Positions 7,596 through 16,165 of a stretch of 59,609 nucleotides of DNA are shown here, piece by piece. The translations under genes and the position numbers were made by a program. Origin of the DNA: an uncultured candidate division WWE3 bacterium (GTDB lineage Bacteria > Patescibacteriota > WWE3 > UBA101185 > UBA10185); NCBI GenBank assembly GCA_938004185.1, contig CALKWN010000067.1:1-59609 (forward strand). Reading direction: 5' to 3'. Positions within the stretch are counted from its first letter, which is position 1. The number at the start of each line of letters is the position of its first letter. The notes beneath the pieces were generated by a model. That model searched no databases. It was not told the origin of the DNA and saw nothing but the letters and a program-made list of their open reading frames with translations.

Positions 7596-7823
7596 ATGGC
7601 GGTCGATAAGGCGCTCGTTGCAAACCTCCTGCACATCAACGGACTGGACGAATACAAACCGTTCCGCGATTGGCTCAAGGAAAAGCGTGAATTCTGGCGC
7701 GACGCAACGGAAGCGCAGCAAGACACCGCGCTGTACCGCGCCCAAGGTCGGGCGCAGATGTTGAAAGAGATTTTGGAATTGCTGGCCCAAGCGCCGTCTT
7801 TGGCCGACAAGTACCGGGGGTAA
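7596..7823 (+). CDS. Small helical phage protein, 75 aa
   Basis: ATG 7596 follows a TAAGGA site. The product is helical and charged (KPFRDWLKEKREFWRDATEAQQ), 75 residues long, without membrane segments. Proteins of this size and shape commonly sit between portal and scaffold genes of podoviruses, but I know no function for them. It is the first gene after the strong promoter at 7545, with the scaffold and capsid genes downstream, so it may be made in large amount. Confidence 0.7.
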   Translation: MAVDKALVANLLHINGLDEYKPFRDWLKEKREFWRDATEAQQDTALYRAQGRAQMLKEILELLAQAPSLADKYRG

Positions 7824-7919
7824 CCCCATTTTTAACTGTGAGTAGTAGCCCGTATCGTGGAACGAACCCTAGCAGAAGCTAACTCGTAAGCACGTAGTCG
7901 GCACGAAAAGGAGACTTTT

Positions 7920-8864
7920 GTGAGTGCATTGCCCAAAGCAGTACAGGCCCAACTAGACCAAGCTGAAGCGATTCAGGCGCACCTCGCCGGAACGGCTCCC
8001 GAAGCAGGGAACCCCGCGCCGGAAAGTGTCGTTGAACAGCCAGCCGAGCAGGTGGTGCCGACTGAAGTGCAAGAAACTCAGGTGACGCAGCACGCGCCGT
8101 CTGTGGATTGGGAACAGCGTTTCCGCGTTCTGGAAGGTAAATACAAGGCCGAGTTGCCTCGCCTCCATGAACAGAACCGCGAGTTGTCCGAACGCTTGGA
8201 ACAAGCCATCAAAACGATGGAAGCCAAGCCGGAACCCACCCTGCAAGACAGCAAGCTCGTCACAGATGCCGACGTTGAGGCGTATGGCGCAGATTTGGTG
8301 GACATGGTTCGCCGCGCATCCCGCGAGGAATTCGATGCGCTGGCAAAGAAGCTGGTAGCAGAACTCGACAAGCGTTTTGGTCAGGTAGCCGAGAAGGTCG
8401 CCAAGACTGAAGAACGTGTTGCCAAGTCGGATACGGACAAGTTCTGGGATGAGGTCTACAAGGCCCATGCCGATTTTGATGCCGTCAACTCCGACGAACG
8501 GTGGTTCGCTTTTTTGGACGCCCGCATTCCTGGGACTCGCTTGACTCGCCGCGCAACGGCGGAACAAGCCCTGAGCACACTGGACTCGGCGTCGATCAAT
8601 GAACTGCTGGCCTTGTTCAAGGCATCTGTGGCACCCGCTGAAGAACCAGTTAAAGCCAAGTCGAAGCAAAACCTCAACGCTCAAGTACCTCCGAGCAGCA
8701 GCAAGGCAAGCTCTCCGTCAGAACCGGCTCAAAAGGTCTGGACTGGTGCGGAATATGCAGCTGCGCTTGACCATCGCAATTTGCAACGTATGTCTCGCGA
8801 AGACTACGAGCGCGGTGTGGCTGAGGCTGAACAAGCCCTGGCCGAAGGTCGAGTGCAGTTTTGA
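7920..8864 (+). CDS. Scaffolding protein
   Basis: A 314-residue acidic protein immediately before the major capsid gene. It starts at GTG 7920, 6 bases after AAGGAG. It is E-, A- and Q-rich with a coiled-coil middle (residues about 60-190, LHEQNRELSERLEQA) and a disordered P- and S-rich stretch before a short helical C-terminal tail, where scaffolds usually contact the coat protein. These traits, with the position, are typical of podovirus scaffolds, which shape the prohead and then leave. A half-site of the palindrome (CGTAAGCACG) is at 7885-7894 upstream. Confidence 0.85.
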   Translation: MSALPKAVQAQLDQAEAIQAHLAGTAPEAGNPAPESVVEQPAEQVVPTEVQETQVTQHAPSVDWEQRFRVLEGKYKAELPRLHEQNRELSERLEQAIKTMEAKPEPTLQDSKLVTDADVEAYGADLVDMVRRASREEFDALAKKLVAELDKRFGQVAEKVAKTEERVAKSDTDKFWDEVYKAHADFDAVNSDERWFAFLDARIPGTRLTRRATAEQALSTLDSASINELLALFKASVAPAEEPVKAKSKQNLNAQVPPSSSKASSPSEPAQKVWTGAEYAAALDHRNLQRMSREDYERGVAEAEQALAEGRVQF

Positions 8865-8892
8865 TGCTGACCGGGGGCGATGACCGACGTTT

Positions 8893-8902
8893 TTACATGT
8901 AA
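8893..8902 (+). promoter_or_regulatory. Short palindrome TTACATGTAA before the capsid gene
   Basis: Core of the genome-wide palindrome, ending just before the capsid ribosome-binding site (TTAGGAGA). There is no clear -10 near it. It may be a weak operator or an RNA element. Confidence 0.45.
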
Positions 8903-8915
8903 TTAGGAGAACCCT

Positions 8916-9908
8916 ATGGCTTCCGTTACCGCATCTACCCCCCTGATTGGCGCAACCGGCGCGTTTGCTGGCGTCAATGTGTCCGGTTCGTTCATTCCGA
9001 CCCTGTGGTCGGCCAAGCTGAACCAAAAGTTCTACAAGTCCACCGTCTTCGGTGAAATCGCCAACACCTCGTATGAAGGCGAAATCTCCGGCCTGGGCGA
9101 CAAGGTTGTTATCAATAACCGTCCGGACATCACCATTTCGGATTACCAGGTCGGCACCTCGCTGTCCTACCAGGTTCCGGCTCCGTCTACTGTCGAGCTG
9201 CCGATCGACCGCGCCAAGTATTTCGCCTTCCAGGTGAACGACGTGGTTGAGCATCAATCCCAGCCGAAGCTGATGGACATGTTCAGCGACGACGCTGCCA
9301 TGCAGATGAAGATCGCGATCGACACCTCCGTCCTACTCGGTACGGCCACCAAGCAAGGTATCTGGAATGACGTTCCGGCTGCCAACCAAGGTGCCACCGC
9401 TGGCGCGATTTCCGGTGGTTACAACCTGGGTACGGCTACCGCGCCGGTCACCCTGAACGCCAACAACGTCCTGGCCACCCTGACCGCTCTCGCTGGCGTG
9501 CTGGATGAGCAGAACATTCCGGAAACCGAACGCTGGTTGCTGATCGACCCGCTGACCCGCCAAATCCTGATGCAGTCGAACCTGGCGCAAGCCCAGTTCA
9601 TGGGCGATGACAAGTCGATGGTTCGCAACGGCAAGATCGGCATGATCGACCGCTTCACCGTCTACGTGACCAACAACCTGCCGAAGGCTGCTGCCACCCA
9701 GGACTACTTCGGTGCGGCTGCTGCCGGTACTGCCAAGCGTCGCCTGATCATGGCTGGCCACAAGTCTGCTGTAACCTTCGCCTCGCAGATGACCAAGATG
9801 GAAACCGTGCGTAACCCGTCCGATTTCGGCGATTATGTTCGTGGCCTGAACGTGTACGGCTACAAGACCATCATCCCGACCGGCCTGGCCTCTGCTCTGG
9901 TTGCCTAA
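8916..9908 (+). CDS. Major capsid protein
   Basis: A 330-residue protein between the scaffold gene and a strong terminator. It has the amino acid balance of a coat protein (A, T, V, N-rich) and very regular, high-GC codon use, as expected for the most abundant virion protein. The N-terminal SGSFIPTLWSAKLNQKFY segment and the later RNPSDFGDYVRGLNVYGY segment are typical of coat proteins with the HK97-type fold in podoviruses; the fold itself is inferred. The ATG has TTAGGAGA in front. No cleavage site is evident. Confidence 0.9.
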   Translation: MASVTASTPLIGATGAFAGVNVSGSFIPTLWSAKLNQKFYKSTVFGEIANTSYEGEISGLGDKVVINNRPDITISDYQVGTSLSYQVPAPSTVELPIDRAKYFAFQVNDVVEHQSQPKLMDMFSDDAAMQMKIAIDTSVLLGTATKQGIWNDVPAANQGATAGAISGGYNLGTATAPVTLNANNVLATLTALAGVLDEQNIPETERWLLIDPLTRQILMQSNLAQAQFMGDDKSMVRNGKIGMIDRFTVYVTNNLPKAAATQDYFGAAAAGTAKRRLIMAGHKSAVTFASQMTKMETVRNPSDFGDYVRGLNVYGYKTIIPTGLASALVA

Positions 9909-9914
9909 GTAACA

Positions 9915-9938
9915 CCGGGGGCTTCGGCCCCCGTTTTC
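9915..9938 (+). terminator. Rho-independent terminator after the capsid gene
   Basis: Stem CGGGGGC, loop TTCG, stem GCCCCCG, followed by TTTT. It should end or attenuate the capsid transcript, making capsid mRNA more abundant than downstream messages. Confidence 0.85.
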
Positions 9939-9956
9939 CATTTCTAGGAGATTTTC

Positions 9957-10256
9957 GTGCAAGAACGCATTGACGCACTACTCGCCGCTGGCGCACAGAA
10001 CGTGTGGCCGAAGTTTACTTTCTACATTCAGCGTACTGAAGACAAACCGGCGCAGCACCAAGTGGTTGCCGAAGTTATGGACGGTGTGCTCGTTCTCACG
10101 GATGCGGGTCACGCCCTGCTGAAATCTGCTAAGAAAGAGGGCAACATCGTTGACGTTGAAGTGGTGTCCGAGAAGCGCAAGACTCGCGCTCCGAAGAAGG
10201 AAAAAGTCGTCGAAGATTCGAACGAAATTCTTGACGATCTTGACTTGATCGAGTAA
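9957..10256 (+). CDS. Small protein after the capsid gene, possibly head-tail or decoration
   Basis: GTG start at 9957, preceded by TAGGAG. The product has 99 residues: a folded part (1-70, FTFYIQRTEDKPAQ) and a K-rich linker followed by an acidic C-terminus (EILDDLDLIE). I recognise no family. It lies right after the capsid terminator, so is likely translated from read-through or from a separate message. A head completion or minor virion role is a guess from position. Confidence 0.7.
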   Translation: MQERIDALLAAGAQNVWPKFTFYIQRTEDKPAQHQVVAEVMDGVLVLTDAGHALLKSAKKEGNIVDVEVVSEKRKTRAPKKEKVVEDSNEILDDLDLIE

Positions 10257-10259
10257 CTA

Positions 10260-10282
10260 CTTACGCGTAAGCATGTTAGAAT
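10260..10282 (+). promoter_or_regulatory. Lysis-cassette promoter with palindrome
   Basis: CTTACGCGTAAG at 10260-10271, then TGTTAGAAT (extended -10, TAGAAT at 10277-10282). The -35 is weak. A second half-site, CTTACGCGCAA, is at 10294-10304. It drives the gene at 10311. Confidence 0.65.
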
Positions 10283-10310
10283 CGCGAAAACGGCTTACGC
10301 GCAAACCGAC

Positions 10311-10745
10311 ATGAAACAGGTCTTCAAAGTAGTTAGAGAACCGACGATCAGGAACCCGAACGGTGAAAACTACACCCTCGGGCGCATGTACATCGACAAC
10401 GTGTTCTTTTGCCACACCTGCGAGGACGAAGACCGATCCCTTGAAGGCGGTGTAACGGAGAAAGTCTATGGGCGCACAGCTATCCCTCGTGGCAAATACC
10501 GGCTCACTACATCGTTCTCCAACCGATTTCAGCGCGTACTCCCTCTGGTTGTCGATGTTCCAGGTTTTACCGGCATCCGAATTCATGGCGGAAACCGCGC
10601 TGAAGACTCATCTGGCTGCGTTCTCGTTGGGAAAGTGCGCACTTCAAGTGGCATTGCTCAATGCGCGGATATGGTCAAGCGGGTTATCGACCAAATAGAC
10701 GACGCTGCCGAGCTAGGGATTGAGTCCTGGCTGGAGATCGCCTGA
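10311..10745 (+). CDS. DUF5675-type protein, probable endolysin
   Basis: A 144-residue protein with the conserved core GFTGIRIHGGNRAEDSSGC (residues about 83-101). The H and C suggest a YkuD-like L,D-transpeptidase or peptidase-type active site, as in the DUF5675 family found in phage lysis cassettes. No signal peptide is present, so it would depend on the holin encoded next. It overlaps the downstream gene by one base (TGATG). The role in murein cleavage is inferred from context; the family has no firm biochemical label that I know. Confidence 0.7.
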   Translation: MKQVFKVVREPTIRNPNGENYTLGRMYIDNVFFCHTCEDEDRSLEGGVTEKVYGRTAIPRGKYRLTTSFSNRFQRVLPLVVDVPGFTGIRIHGGNRAEDSSGCVLVGKVRTSSGIAQCADMVKRVIDQIDDAAELGIESWLEIA

Positions 10746-11257
10746 TGGACTGGCTCGATACCGTCAAGAAACTCGCTCCGACTGTTGCCTCTGCGCTGGG
10801 TGGTCCGGCTGCTGGTCTTGCCGTAACGGCATTGGGCGAGTTGTTCGGTATCTCCGAACCGACGCAGGACAAGATCAAGGACTTCGTGGAGTCCGGCAAG
10901 CTGTCGGCCGATCATGTCTTCGAGCTAAAGCGCCTCGAACTGCAATACCAGAACGACGAAAAAGAGCGCGGCTTCAAGTACGCCGATCTTGAGTACAAGG
11001 ATCGCGACTCAGCCCGTAAAGCCTCCGTCGAAGGTGGCACGCTGAACAAGCTGTTCTGGTTCTCGATCTGGTTGGTAACGACCGTGCTTGTTTCTGAGCT
11101 GATCGTACTGCGCTATGGCATACCGCATGGCGTTCCGGAGATTGTCGTTGGTCGCATCCTCGGCCTGCTGGATTCAATAGCAATCCAGGTTCTCAACTTC
11201 TGGTACGGCACGTCATCTGGCTCCGTCCGCAAAACTGATCTGATGGTGTCCAAATGA
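10745..11257 (+). CDS. Holin (3-TM holin superfamily type)
   Basis: The 170-residue product begins with a hydrophobic, glycine- and alanine-rich segment (PTVASALGGPAAGLAVTALG). A charged helical middle follows (residues 55-95), then two membrane spans (about 104-124 and 137-158). This layout is that of the phage holin family called holin of 3TMs. It would form the membrane lesion that releases the endolysin. The gene couples to both neighbours by overlapping start and stop codons. Confidence 0.75.
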   Translation: MDWLDTVKKLAPTVASALGGPAAGLAVTALGELFGISEPTQDKIKDFVESGKLSADHVFELKRLELQYQNDEKERGFKYADLEYKDRDSARKASVEGGTLNKLFWFSIWLVTTVLVSELIVLRYGIPHGVPEIVVGRILGLLDSIAIQVLNFWYGTSSGSVRKTDLMVSK

Positions 11258-11472
11258 CAGAAACAACCATGCTCGTTGTCGCATCCTCTCTGGTTGCAAC
11301 CCTGTTCGGGCTCCTTGTAGCCATCATCGGCTGGCTTGGCAATAAGTTCTACGCCAAGCTGGACGAGATATCGAAGAACCTGATCGCGATGGCCGGCGAG
11401 TTGCACGACCGGATCAATGGCATTGACAAGCGCCTGGTCCGGGTTGAAACGACGATCGACCGCAATGACTGA
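11254..11472 (+). CDS. Small membrane protein with coiled coil, lysis accessory
   Basis: 72 residues with one N-terminal membrane span (residues 6-28, VVASSLVATLFGLLVAIIGW) and a helical, coiled-coil C-terminus (LDEISKNLIAMAGELHDRI). It overlaps the holin gene by 4 bases. Candidate roles are a second holin/antiholin or an inner-membrane spanin, but it lacks a recognisable outer-membrane partner. Confidence 0.65.
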   Translation: MTETTMLVVASSLVATLFGLLVAIIGWLGNKFYAKLDEISKNLIAMAGELHDRINGIDKRLVRVETTIDRND

Positions 11473-11686
11473 CACCGTACAAATCCCGACGGGCATCACG
11501 GTTGAGCAGGCGTTCAACTACTTGTTCCACCACGTCGAGCAAGGGCGCGAAAAGCAAATCCTGACGCTCGACCAACGCGGCCTCGGCTACTTCCGGCCCG
11601 GTATCCATACCGATGTGCAAATTGGCCTGCCGCCGCGTGAAGAGTCCCATGGTGACGGGCGTGTTTATCTAAGGGCGGTGTTCTGA
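11465..11686 (+). CDS. Small phage protein of unknown function, 73 aa
   Basis: The start is taken at ATG 11465, which overlaps the upstream stop (ATGACTGA), rather than at a longer upstream start. The product is acidic with an N-terminal helical half (TVEQAFNYLFHHVEQGREKQ) and a glycine-rich C-terminus. No family is recognised. It lies between the lysis cassette and the first appendage gene and overlaps the latter by one base. Confidence 0.65.
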   Translation: MTDTVQIPTGITVEQAFNYLFHHVEQGREKQILTLDQRGLGYFRPGIHTDVQIGLPPREESHGDGRVYLRAVF

Positions 11687-12321
11687 TGGCGGCTGACAAA
11701 GACATTACGATTCTGCAAGGTTCGGCCTTCAACGTCCCGGTGCGCTGGATGGATGGCGACCGGATCATTCGCAAGCCGATTACCGGGATCAGCATCGCAT
11801 CCGGCGCACCGCATTTGACGGTAGCAGGGCATGGCTGCCCGAATGGCTGGCCCTCGGCGGTTACGCTGGTCAAGGGTATGACCCCGATCAACGCGAAGAA
11901 CGCTGAACCCAAGGGCAACGATTACCGCGTCACAACTGTCATCGACACCGACACGCTGGAATACAACGCCGTCAGCCCGGTCGATGACAACGGGCGCGAG
12001 TGGCCCGCCTACACCTCTGGCGGCTTCGTCCAGTGGTTCGCCCCGATGGACCTGACCGGCAAATCCGCTTCGATGGTCATCTACGACAAGAAGGGCGGAA
12101 CTGTCCTCGCCTCGACCGAATCGGCTCACACCCCGCTGGATGTCATCACGGCGACCGTGGATACCGCGAACAAGGTCATCACCTTCAGCATCAAGTCGTC
12201 TGATACCGCCGATTTCACTTGGAAGAAGGGCGTCTATGAGGCCGAGGTGTATTCGAACGCCGACGACAAGCAGCGCATCGCCGAGGGTGCAGTCATTGTG
12301 TCGCAGGAACTGCTGCCATGA
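11686..12321 (+). CDS. Virion appendage protein with FCCH-like beta domain
   Basis: 211 residues, all-beta in appearance. Residues about 45-95 (LTVAGHGCPNG ... YRVTTVIDTDTLEY) match the pattern of the ubiquitin-activating-enzyme FCCH-like domain often annotated in phage tail proteins. The rest resembles an N-terminal baseplate or fibre-attachment domain. The function is probably structural, at the tail. It opens a run of about a dozen rightward appendage genes joined by overlapping codons. Confidence 0.6.
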   Translation: MAADKDITILQGSAFNVPVRWMDGDRIIRKPITGISIASGAPHLTVAGHGCPNGWPSAVTLVKGMTPINAKNAEPKGNDYRVTTVIDTDTLEYNAVSPVDDNGREWPAYTSGGFVQWFAPMDLTGKSASMVIYDKKGGTVLASTESAHTPLDVITATVDTANKVITFSIKSSDTADFTWKKGVYEAEVYSNADDKQRIAEGAVIVSQELLP

Positions 12322-12542
12322 CCTACCCCAAGCGCGTCCTGATCGCCATTGACCAGCTATTTGCCGTGGTGCTGTTCGGCACCTGCCCTGACGAAACAAT
12401 CAGTGCGATGGCCCACCGTCGCGGCTGGAAGCGGCTGGAACGCCTGATCAACTGGCTGTTCGCCGACGACATGCACTGCGCACAAGCCTACGTCGCCGAG
12501 ATGAACGGCTCACAGAACGCACCAATTTACCGTAAGGAGTAA
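12318..12542 (+). CDS. Small conserved phage protein, 74 aa
   Basis: ATG overlaps the previous stop (ATGA). The product has the pattern LIAIDQLFAVVLFGTCPDET then W-rich helices (RGWKRLERLINWLF). I remember this small family as widespread in tailed phages beside lysis and tail genes, with no known function. One hydrophobic segment (residues 7-22) could be membrane-associated. Confidence 0.65.
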   Translation: MTYPKRVLIAIDQLFAVVLFGTCPDETISAMAHRRGWKRLERLINWLFADDMHCAQAYVAEMNGSQNAPIYRKE

Positions 12543-12548
12543 CACCCC

Positions 12549-12920
12549 ATGAAGCTCACCACCGCTCTCCGCAACACCATCGTCACGGACATCATCACTG
12601 CCGCTGGCACCAACCCGAAACTGAAGTATTACAACGGCACCGAGTCGCTGACCCCGGCTGGCACCCTGCTTGCCACGCTGACCGTCACTGGCGCACTCGG
12701 CACGGCGTCCAACGGCGAGATCGACTTAAACGAAGCCGTCACCCAGATCAACACCAACCACGTCGCCGGTACGCCGACCTTCATCCTGATTACCACTTCG
12801 GCTGATGCGGCTGTCTGCACGCTGGCTATCGGCACGGATGCGACCTTTGCCGGCACCGTCGCAACGGGCGTCGATATTTCGATTACCACTGGCGCAACTA
12901 TCACCGCAGGCAACGCCTAA
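12549..12920 (+). CDS. Beta-sheet appendage protein, paralogue of the one at 16166
   Basis: 123 residues, T-, A- and G-rich, with a signature start (TALRNTIVTDIITAAGTNPKLKYY). A similar layout is found in the protein at 16166-16567, which has TAPKLRIFSG at the same place and a TI.A.N C-terminus in both. The family is common among phage appendage genes with unknown role. The two copies are 3.6 kb apart in the same fibre region, suggesting duplication or repeated acquisition. Confidence 0.6.
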   Translation: MKLTTALRNTIVTDIITAAGTNPKLKYYNGTESLTPAGTLLATLTVTGALGTASNGEIDLNEAVTQINTNHVAGTPTFILITTSADAAVCTLAIGTDATFAGTVATGVDISITTGATITAGNA

Positions 12921-12923
12921 GAC

Positions 12924-14054
12924 ATGGCTACGCCGGTCGGTGATTCGTACGGCTGTGCCTCCGGTGGCGCGATTGCTGCCGGGCGATTTCGTCTCCCGTC
13001 CGGTTTTCCTTCCGCCCCTCTGACCTGGGCAGAAGTCGGCAGTAATACGCTGTCGGCGCTTGATCCGGCGAATGATCCGGCGACTAACCCGAATTACCCA
13101 GGCAGTGCGCCGTGGAGGGGGATCACTGGTCAAGTATCCATCATTAGCGCGTGGTGCGGTGCATTATGGGACGAGTCGCGCCGTCGTCTGTGGATATGGG
13201 GAGGTGGGCATGGAGATTACGCCGGCAACGAGATGTACGCATGGGATGCGATAGACGCCACATTTAGGCGGCTATCAAATCCGACCGGGGCTATCGGCAA
13301 TACTGGTGATCTGGTTTCCGGAAGTGACAGCGGTGTGTATTTCGACGGGCGCCCTCGTTCATGTCATACATATAATAATTTTGCTATGCGCGGGGTGGTT
13401 CCATGGTTTTTTGGCGGTTCGACATACCAAACAGGATTCGGGCCTAATGTTGCATTTTCGTGGTCCGGTGGCGATTTTGTGAGGGAGTCTACTGGTACGG
13501 TTCCGGTCGGATTCGGAGGCGTCGCTTATGACTCATTGCGAGACGTATTCCGGTTATTTCAGGGTGGTACGCACCAACCTAGAGAGTTTGACCCTAAAAC
13601 AAAAACTGTTTCGATACCTGGCGGGTGGGCAGACTTAACAGGTACTTACGCTAGCCCACACTACAACCAGGCGCGTGATGTATTTGTTGTGCTGGAAAAT
13701 GACATTCATGTTATGTCATATACTGGCGATTCCCAAAAGCCGCCAGTGTTAGGGGAGGGTCCGTCGTTTTCGTGGCAGCACGCTGGTATGGCTTATGACG
13801 CTGATAATGATCGCTATTTGGTGTGGCACGGCGGCGCATCGGTGTATGTGTTAACCCCACCGCCTGTTGGGAATAATCCTAAAACATCGCCGTGGTCATG
13901 GGCAAAGATTGATCCGGCAGCAGGTAACACGGTAACGCCTACGTCAGCAGAATCTAATGGCACATATGGTCGATTCTGGTACTCGCCGAGCTTGAAATGC
14001 TGCGGAGTAGTGAATGCGACAAATCAAAAAATGTACGTCTTCAGGTTGGCTTAA
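12924..14054 (+). CDS. Kelch/beta-propeller-like protein, candidate receptor-binding protein
   Basis: 376 residues with repeated blades, each with an aromatic W/Y and G-rich turn: RRLWIWGGGHGDYAGNEMY (residues about 87-105), VFRLFQGGTHQPREFD and RYLVWHGGASVYVL. This is a Kelch-like propeller. Such domains in phage fibres bind sugars or surface proteins. The part 13300-13900 is clearly more AT-rich than flanking structural genes, with common A/T third positions, a sign of an exchanged module. It has no ribosome-binding site of its own and lies 3 bases after the upstream stop. Confidence 0.6.
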   Translation: MATPVGDSYGCASGGAIAAGRFRLPSGFPSAPLTWAEVGSNTLSALDPANDPATNPNYPGSAPWRGITGQVSIISAWCGALWDESRRRLWIWGGGHGDYAGNEMYAWDAIDATFRRLSNPTGAIGNTGDLVSGSDSGVYFDGRPRSCHTYNNFAMRGVVPWFFGGSTYQTGFGPNVAFSWSGGDFVRESTGTVPVGFGGVAYDSLRDVFRLFQGGTHQPREFDPKTKTVSIPGGWADLTGTYASPHYNQARDVFVVLENDIHVMSYTGDSQKPPVLGEGPSFSWQHAGMAYDADNDRYLVWHGGASVYVLTPPPVGNNPKTSPWSWAKIDPAAGNTVTPTSAESNGTYGRFWYSPSLKCCGVVNATNQKMYVFRLA

Positions 14055-14057
14055 AAC

Positions 14058-15194
14058 ATGGCATACACACTAAACACCAGCCACGCACTGTATGGGAATA
14101 TCGTTGAACTGATTGGCGTTCAGGGCGGCGCTCTCATATCCCACAAGACGGCACGCACGTTTGCCAAGCACGCCGACGCGACCTACGGGACAGGCACGTA
14201 TGGGGAGCACTTTTCAGCAGCGGGGAGTGGATACTCTATCAAGGGTGCATCTATCAGCCCAGCAATTGTCATAGATACTTATACAAATCCAAACTATTCA
14301 GTCCTTGTTGTATTAAACGCAAAGCCGTTAGGCGGAAATAGAAACGTCGCGTTTTTAAACAATAACGGTGGGAACTACACTCTAGTTGGCCCGGCGTGGT
14401 CAAACTCAAATTTATCCGCTGCCGCCACCGCATATACGAATACCTTAGACGGCGCAACGACGCTTGGAACAGGCGAAGTTATGCTCACAACAACCCGTTC
14501 CGAAGGAGCGGGGAATGCCAAGTTGTACGTCAACGCGTCTCTGGATGGTAGCGGCACCCCCGAGGGATGGAATGCGAATGCAACGATAAACTATATTGGC
14601 GGATACGATGGCCAAGCTGGATATTCGGCATCTGTGGTGTGGATCGTTGTTTTTAATAAGGTTCTATCGCAGTCTGAAATTTCCGACCTTTATGCCTCGC
14701 TCGGTTCGAATAACGCTTTCGGCCTGGTGCAGTCGTCAGGGGGGTCTGCCTCCACCGCTATCTCCGCAACCCTGTCCAACATTACCGGATCGGTCGCTTC
14801 CAAGTCGAACCCGAAAACCGCCATCTCAGCCACGCTGGCGAACGTCACGGGTTCTCTCGCATCTGGCAGAGGATCACTGGTCACGACCATCACCGCCACG
14901 CTCGGCAACATCGTCGGCTCAATCACCAGTACAGGCAGCACCGCAAACGGAACATTCACGAGCGAAGTTCTCAAGGATTACGCTGGCAACGTCCTGGCGA
15001 ACGTCTCGCTAAACTTCGTCCGCTTCTACAACGATACGACCGGCGCTCTGGTCCTTAACAAGACTGGCGTGAGCACGAACGGCTCTGGCATCGTGACCTT
15101 CTCGGATGCGGCGTTGGTGTCAGGAACGACCTACCGTGTTGACTGGGAAACGGCGGCTGGTTCGCGCCGGATGCCGAGAAAGGCCGCAGCGTGA
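14058..15194 (+). CDS. Fibre protein: lectin-like domain plus 21-residue repeats
   Basis: 378 residues. Residues 1-220 resemble a concanavalin/LamG-type beta sandwich (SVVWIVVFNKVLSQSEISDL is the typical last strands). Residues about 230-300 contain three copies of a repeat, T-I-x-A-T-L-x-N-[IV]-x-G-S-[VIL]-x-S, that continues in the next gene. Residues 300-370 look like an Ig-like or prealbumin-type beta domain (GIVTFSDAALVSGTTYRV). The gene ends GCGTGA, where the next GTG start overlaps. The function is probably host attachment. Confidence 0.6.
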   Translation: MAYTLNTSHALYGNIVELIGVQGGALISHKTARTFAKHADATYGTGTYGEHFSAAGSGYSIKGASISPAIVIDTYTNPNYSVLVVLNAKPLGGNRNVAFLNNNGGNYTLVGPAWSNSNLSAAATAYTNTLDGATTLGTGEVMLTTTRSEGAGNAKLYVNASLDGSGTPEGWNANATINYIGGYDGQAGYSASVVWIVVFNKVLSQSEISDLYASLGSNNAFGLVQSSGGSASTAISATLSNITGSVASKSNPKTAISATLANVTGSLASGRGSLVTTITATLGNIVGSITSTGSTANGTFTSEVLKDYAGNVLANVSLNFVRFYNDTTGALVLNKTGVSTNGSGIVTFSDAALVSGTTYRVDWETAAGSRRMPRKAAA

Positions 15195-16156
15195 GCTGGG
15201 TAAGCAACCCGGATTCCGCGATCTCGGGCGGCTGGCTCACGTCAGCTTATCCGGGGCTGGGTATTCTCGGCTCGGCGATTCCGACAACCGGCGACAACGG
15301 CGGCTCGCCGGTCATCAACGACGGTATCAGCGCAGGCAAGGAGTATCGCTGGGCACTGGTAACGTCGCCTGCTTCCGGCACGATCACGCTCTACGAAGAC
15401 CTGACGTTCGAGTTCTCCGGCGCGTCTGACGGTATCCATTCGGCGACCTATCGTTTGTGGGAAGACGGTGTAGATCAAGGCACCGCCACGATCACGCTGC
15501 AAGTCGGCCCGTCCTACACGACGATTTCCGTCACGCTGGACAACGTCACCGGGGCCGTGTCGTCGGTTCCTGTACCGCGTACTGCCATCTCGGCCACGCT
15601 GGCTAATGTCTTTGGCTCGGTCGCATCAAGCGTCAGTCCGAAGGCCGGCATCAGCGCAACTCTGGCGGATGTATTTGGCTCAGTAGCGTCCTACCCGTCC
15701 GGCACAACGATCAGCACGATCAATGCGGTTCTCGGGGATGTGGTTGGATCGCTCGATTCGAAGTCTGCTCCGGTTACGTCAATTGCTGCAACGCTCGGAA
15801 ACATTACAGCTTCGCTTGGCTCAAAGGCTGTCCCGGTCACAGCCATCTCGGCCACGCTGGATCATGTCACTGGCGCGGTTTCGTGCTATCCGTCCGGATC
15901 GGCTTTCACGCAGATCAACGCGGTACTTGCTGACGTACTCGGCAATATCGCCTCGACCAGTTCGGGCGGATTCACCGGATCGCTGTCTGACGCTGACATT
16001 GCCCGCATCGTCGCCGCGCTCCCCTCGGCTGCCGACATCGCCGCTGCGGTGCTGGCTATGGCGCAGATCACGCCGATTCACTCTGACGTTCGCAAGGTCA
16101 ATTCGATCACCATCAAAGGCTCTGGTGTCATTGGTGACACTTGGGGGCCGGTCTAA
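15191..16156 (+). CDS. Repeat-rich fibre protein with seven 21-residue repeats
   Basis: GTG start at 15191 overlapping the previous TGA (GTGA). Residues 1-105 are a beta domain (YRWALVTSPASGTITLYEDL). Seven copies of the ISATLxNVxGSVxS repeat follow (residues about 110-260), and then a helical C-terminus (DADIARIVAALPSAADIAAAV) with a final SITIKGSG. The repeats are close relatives of those at the end of the previous protein, so the two genes may be a split or expanded single fibre. The repeats have the period of a short beta-hairpin or beta-helix coil. Confidence 0.6.
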   Translation: MSWVSNPDSAISGGWLTSAYPGLGILGSAIPTTGDNGGSPVINDGISAGKEYRWALVTSPASGTITLYEDLTFEFSGASDGIHSATYRLWEDGVDQGTATITLQVGPSYTTISVTLDNVTGAVSSVPVPRTAISATLANVFGSVASSVSPKAGISATLADVFGSVASYPSGTTISTINAVLGDVVGSLDSKSAPVTSIAATLGNITASLGSKAVPVTAISATLDHVTGAVSCYPSGSAFTQINAVLADVLGNIASTSSGGFTGSLSDADIARIVAALPSAADIAAAVLAMAQITPIHSDVRKVNSITIKGSGVIGDTWGPV

Positions 16157-16165
16157 GGAGGCATC

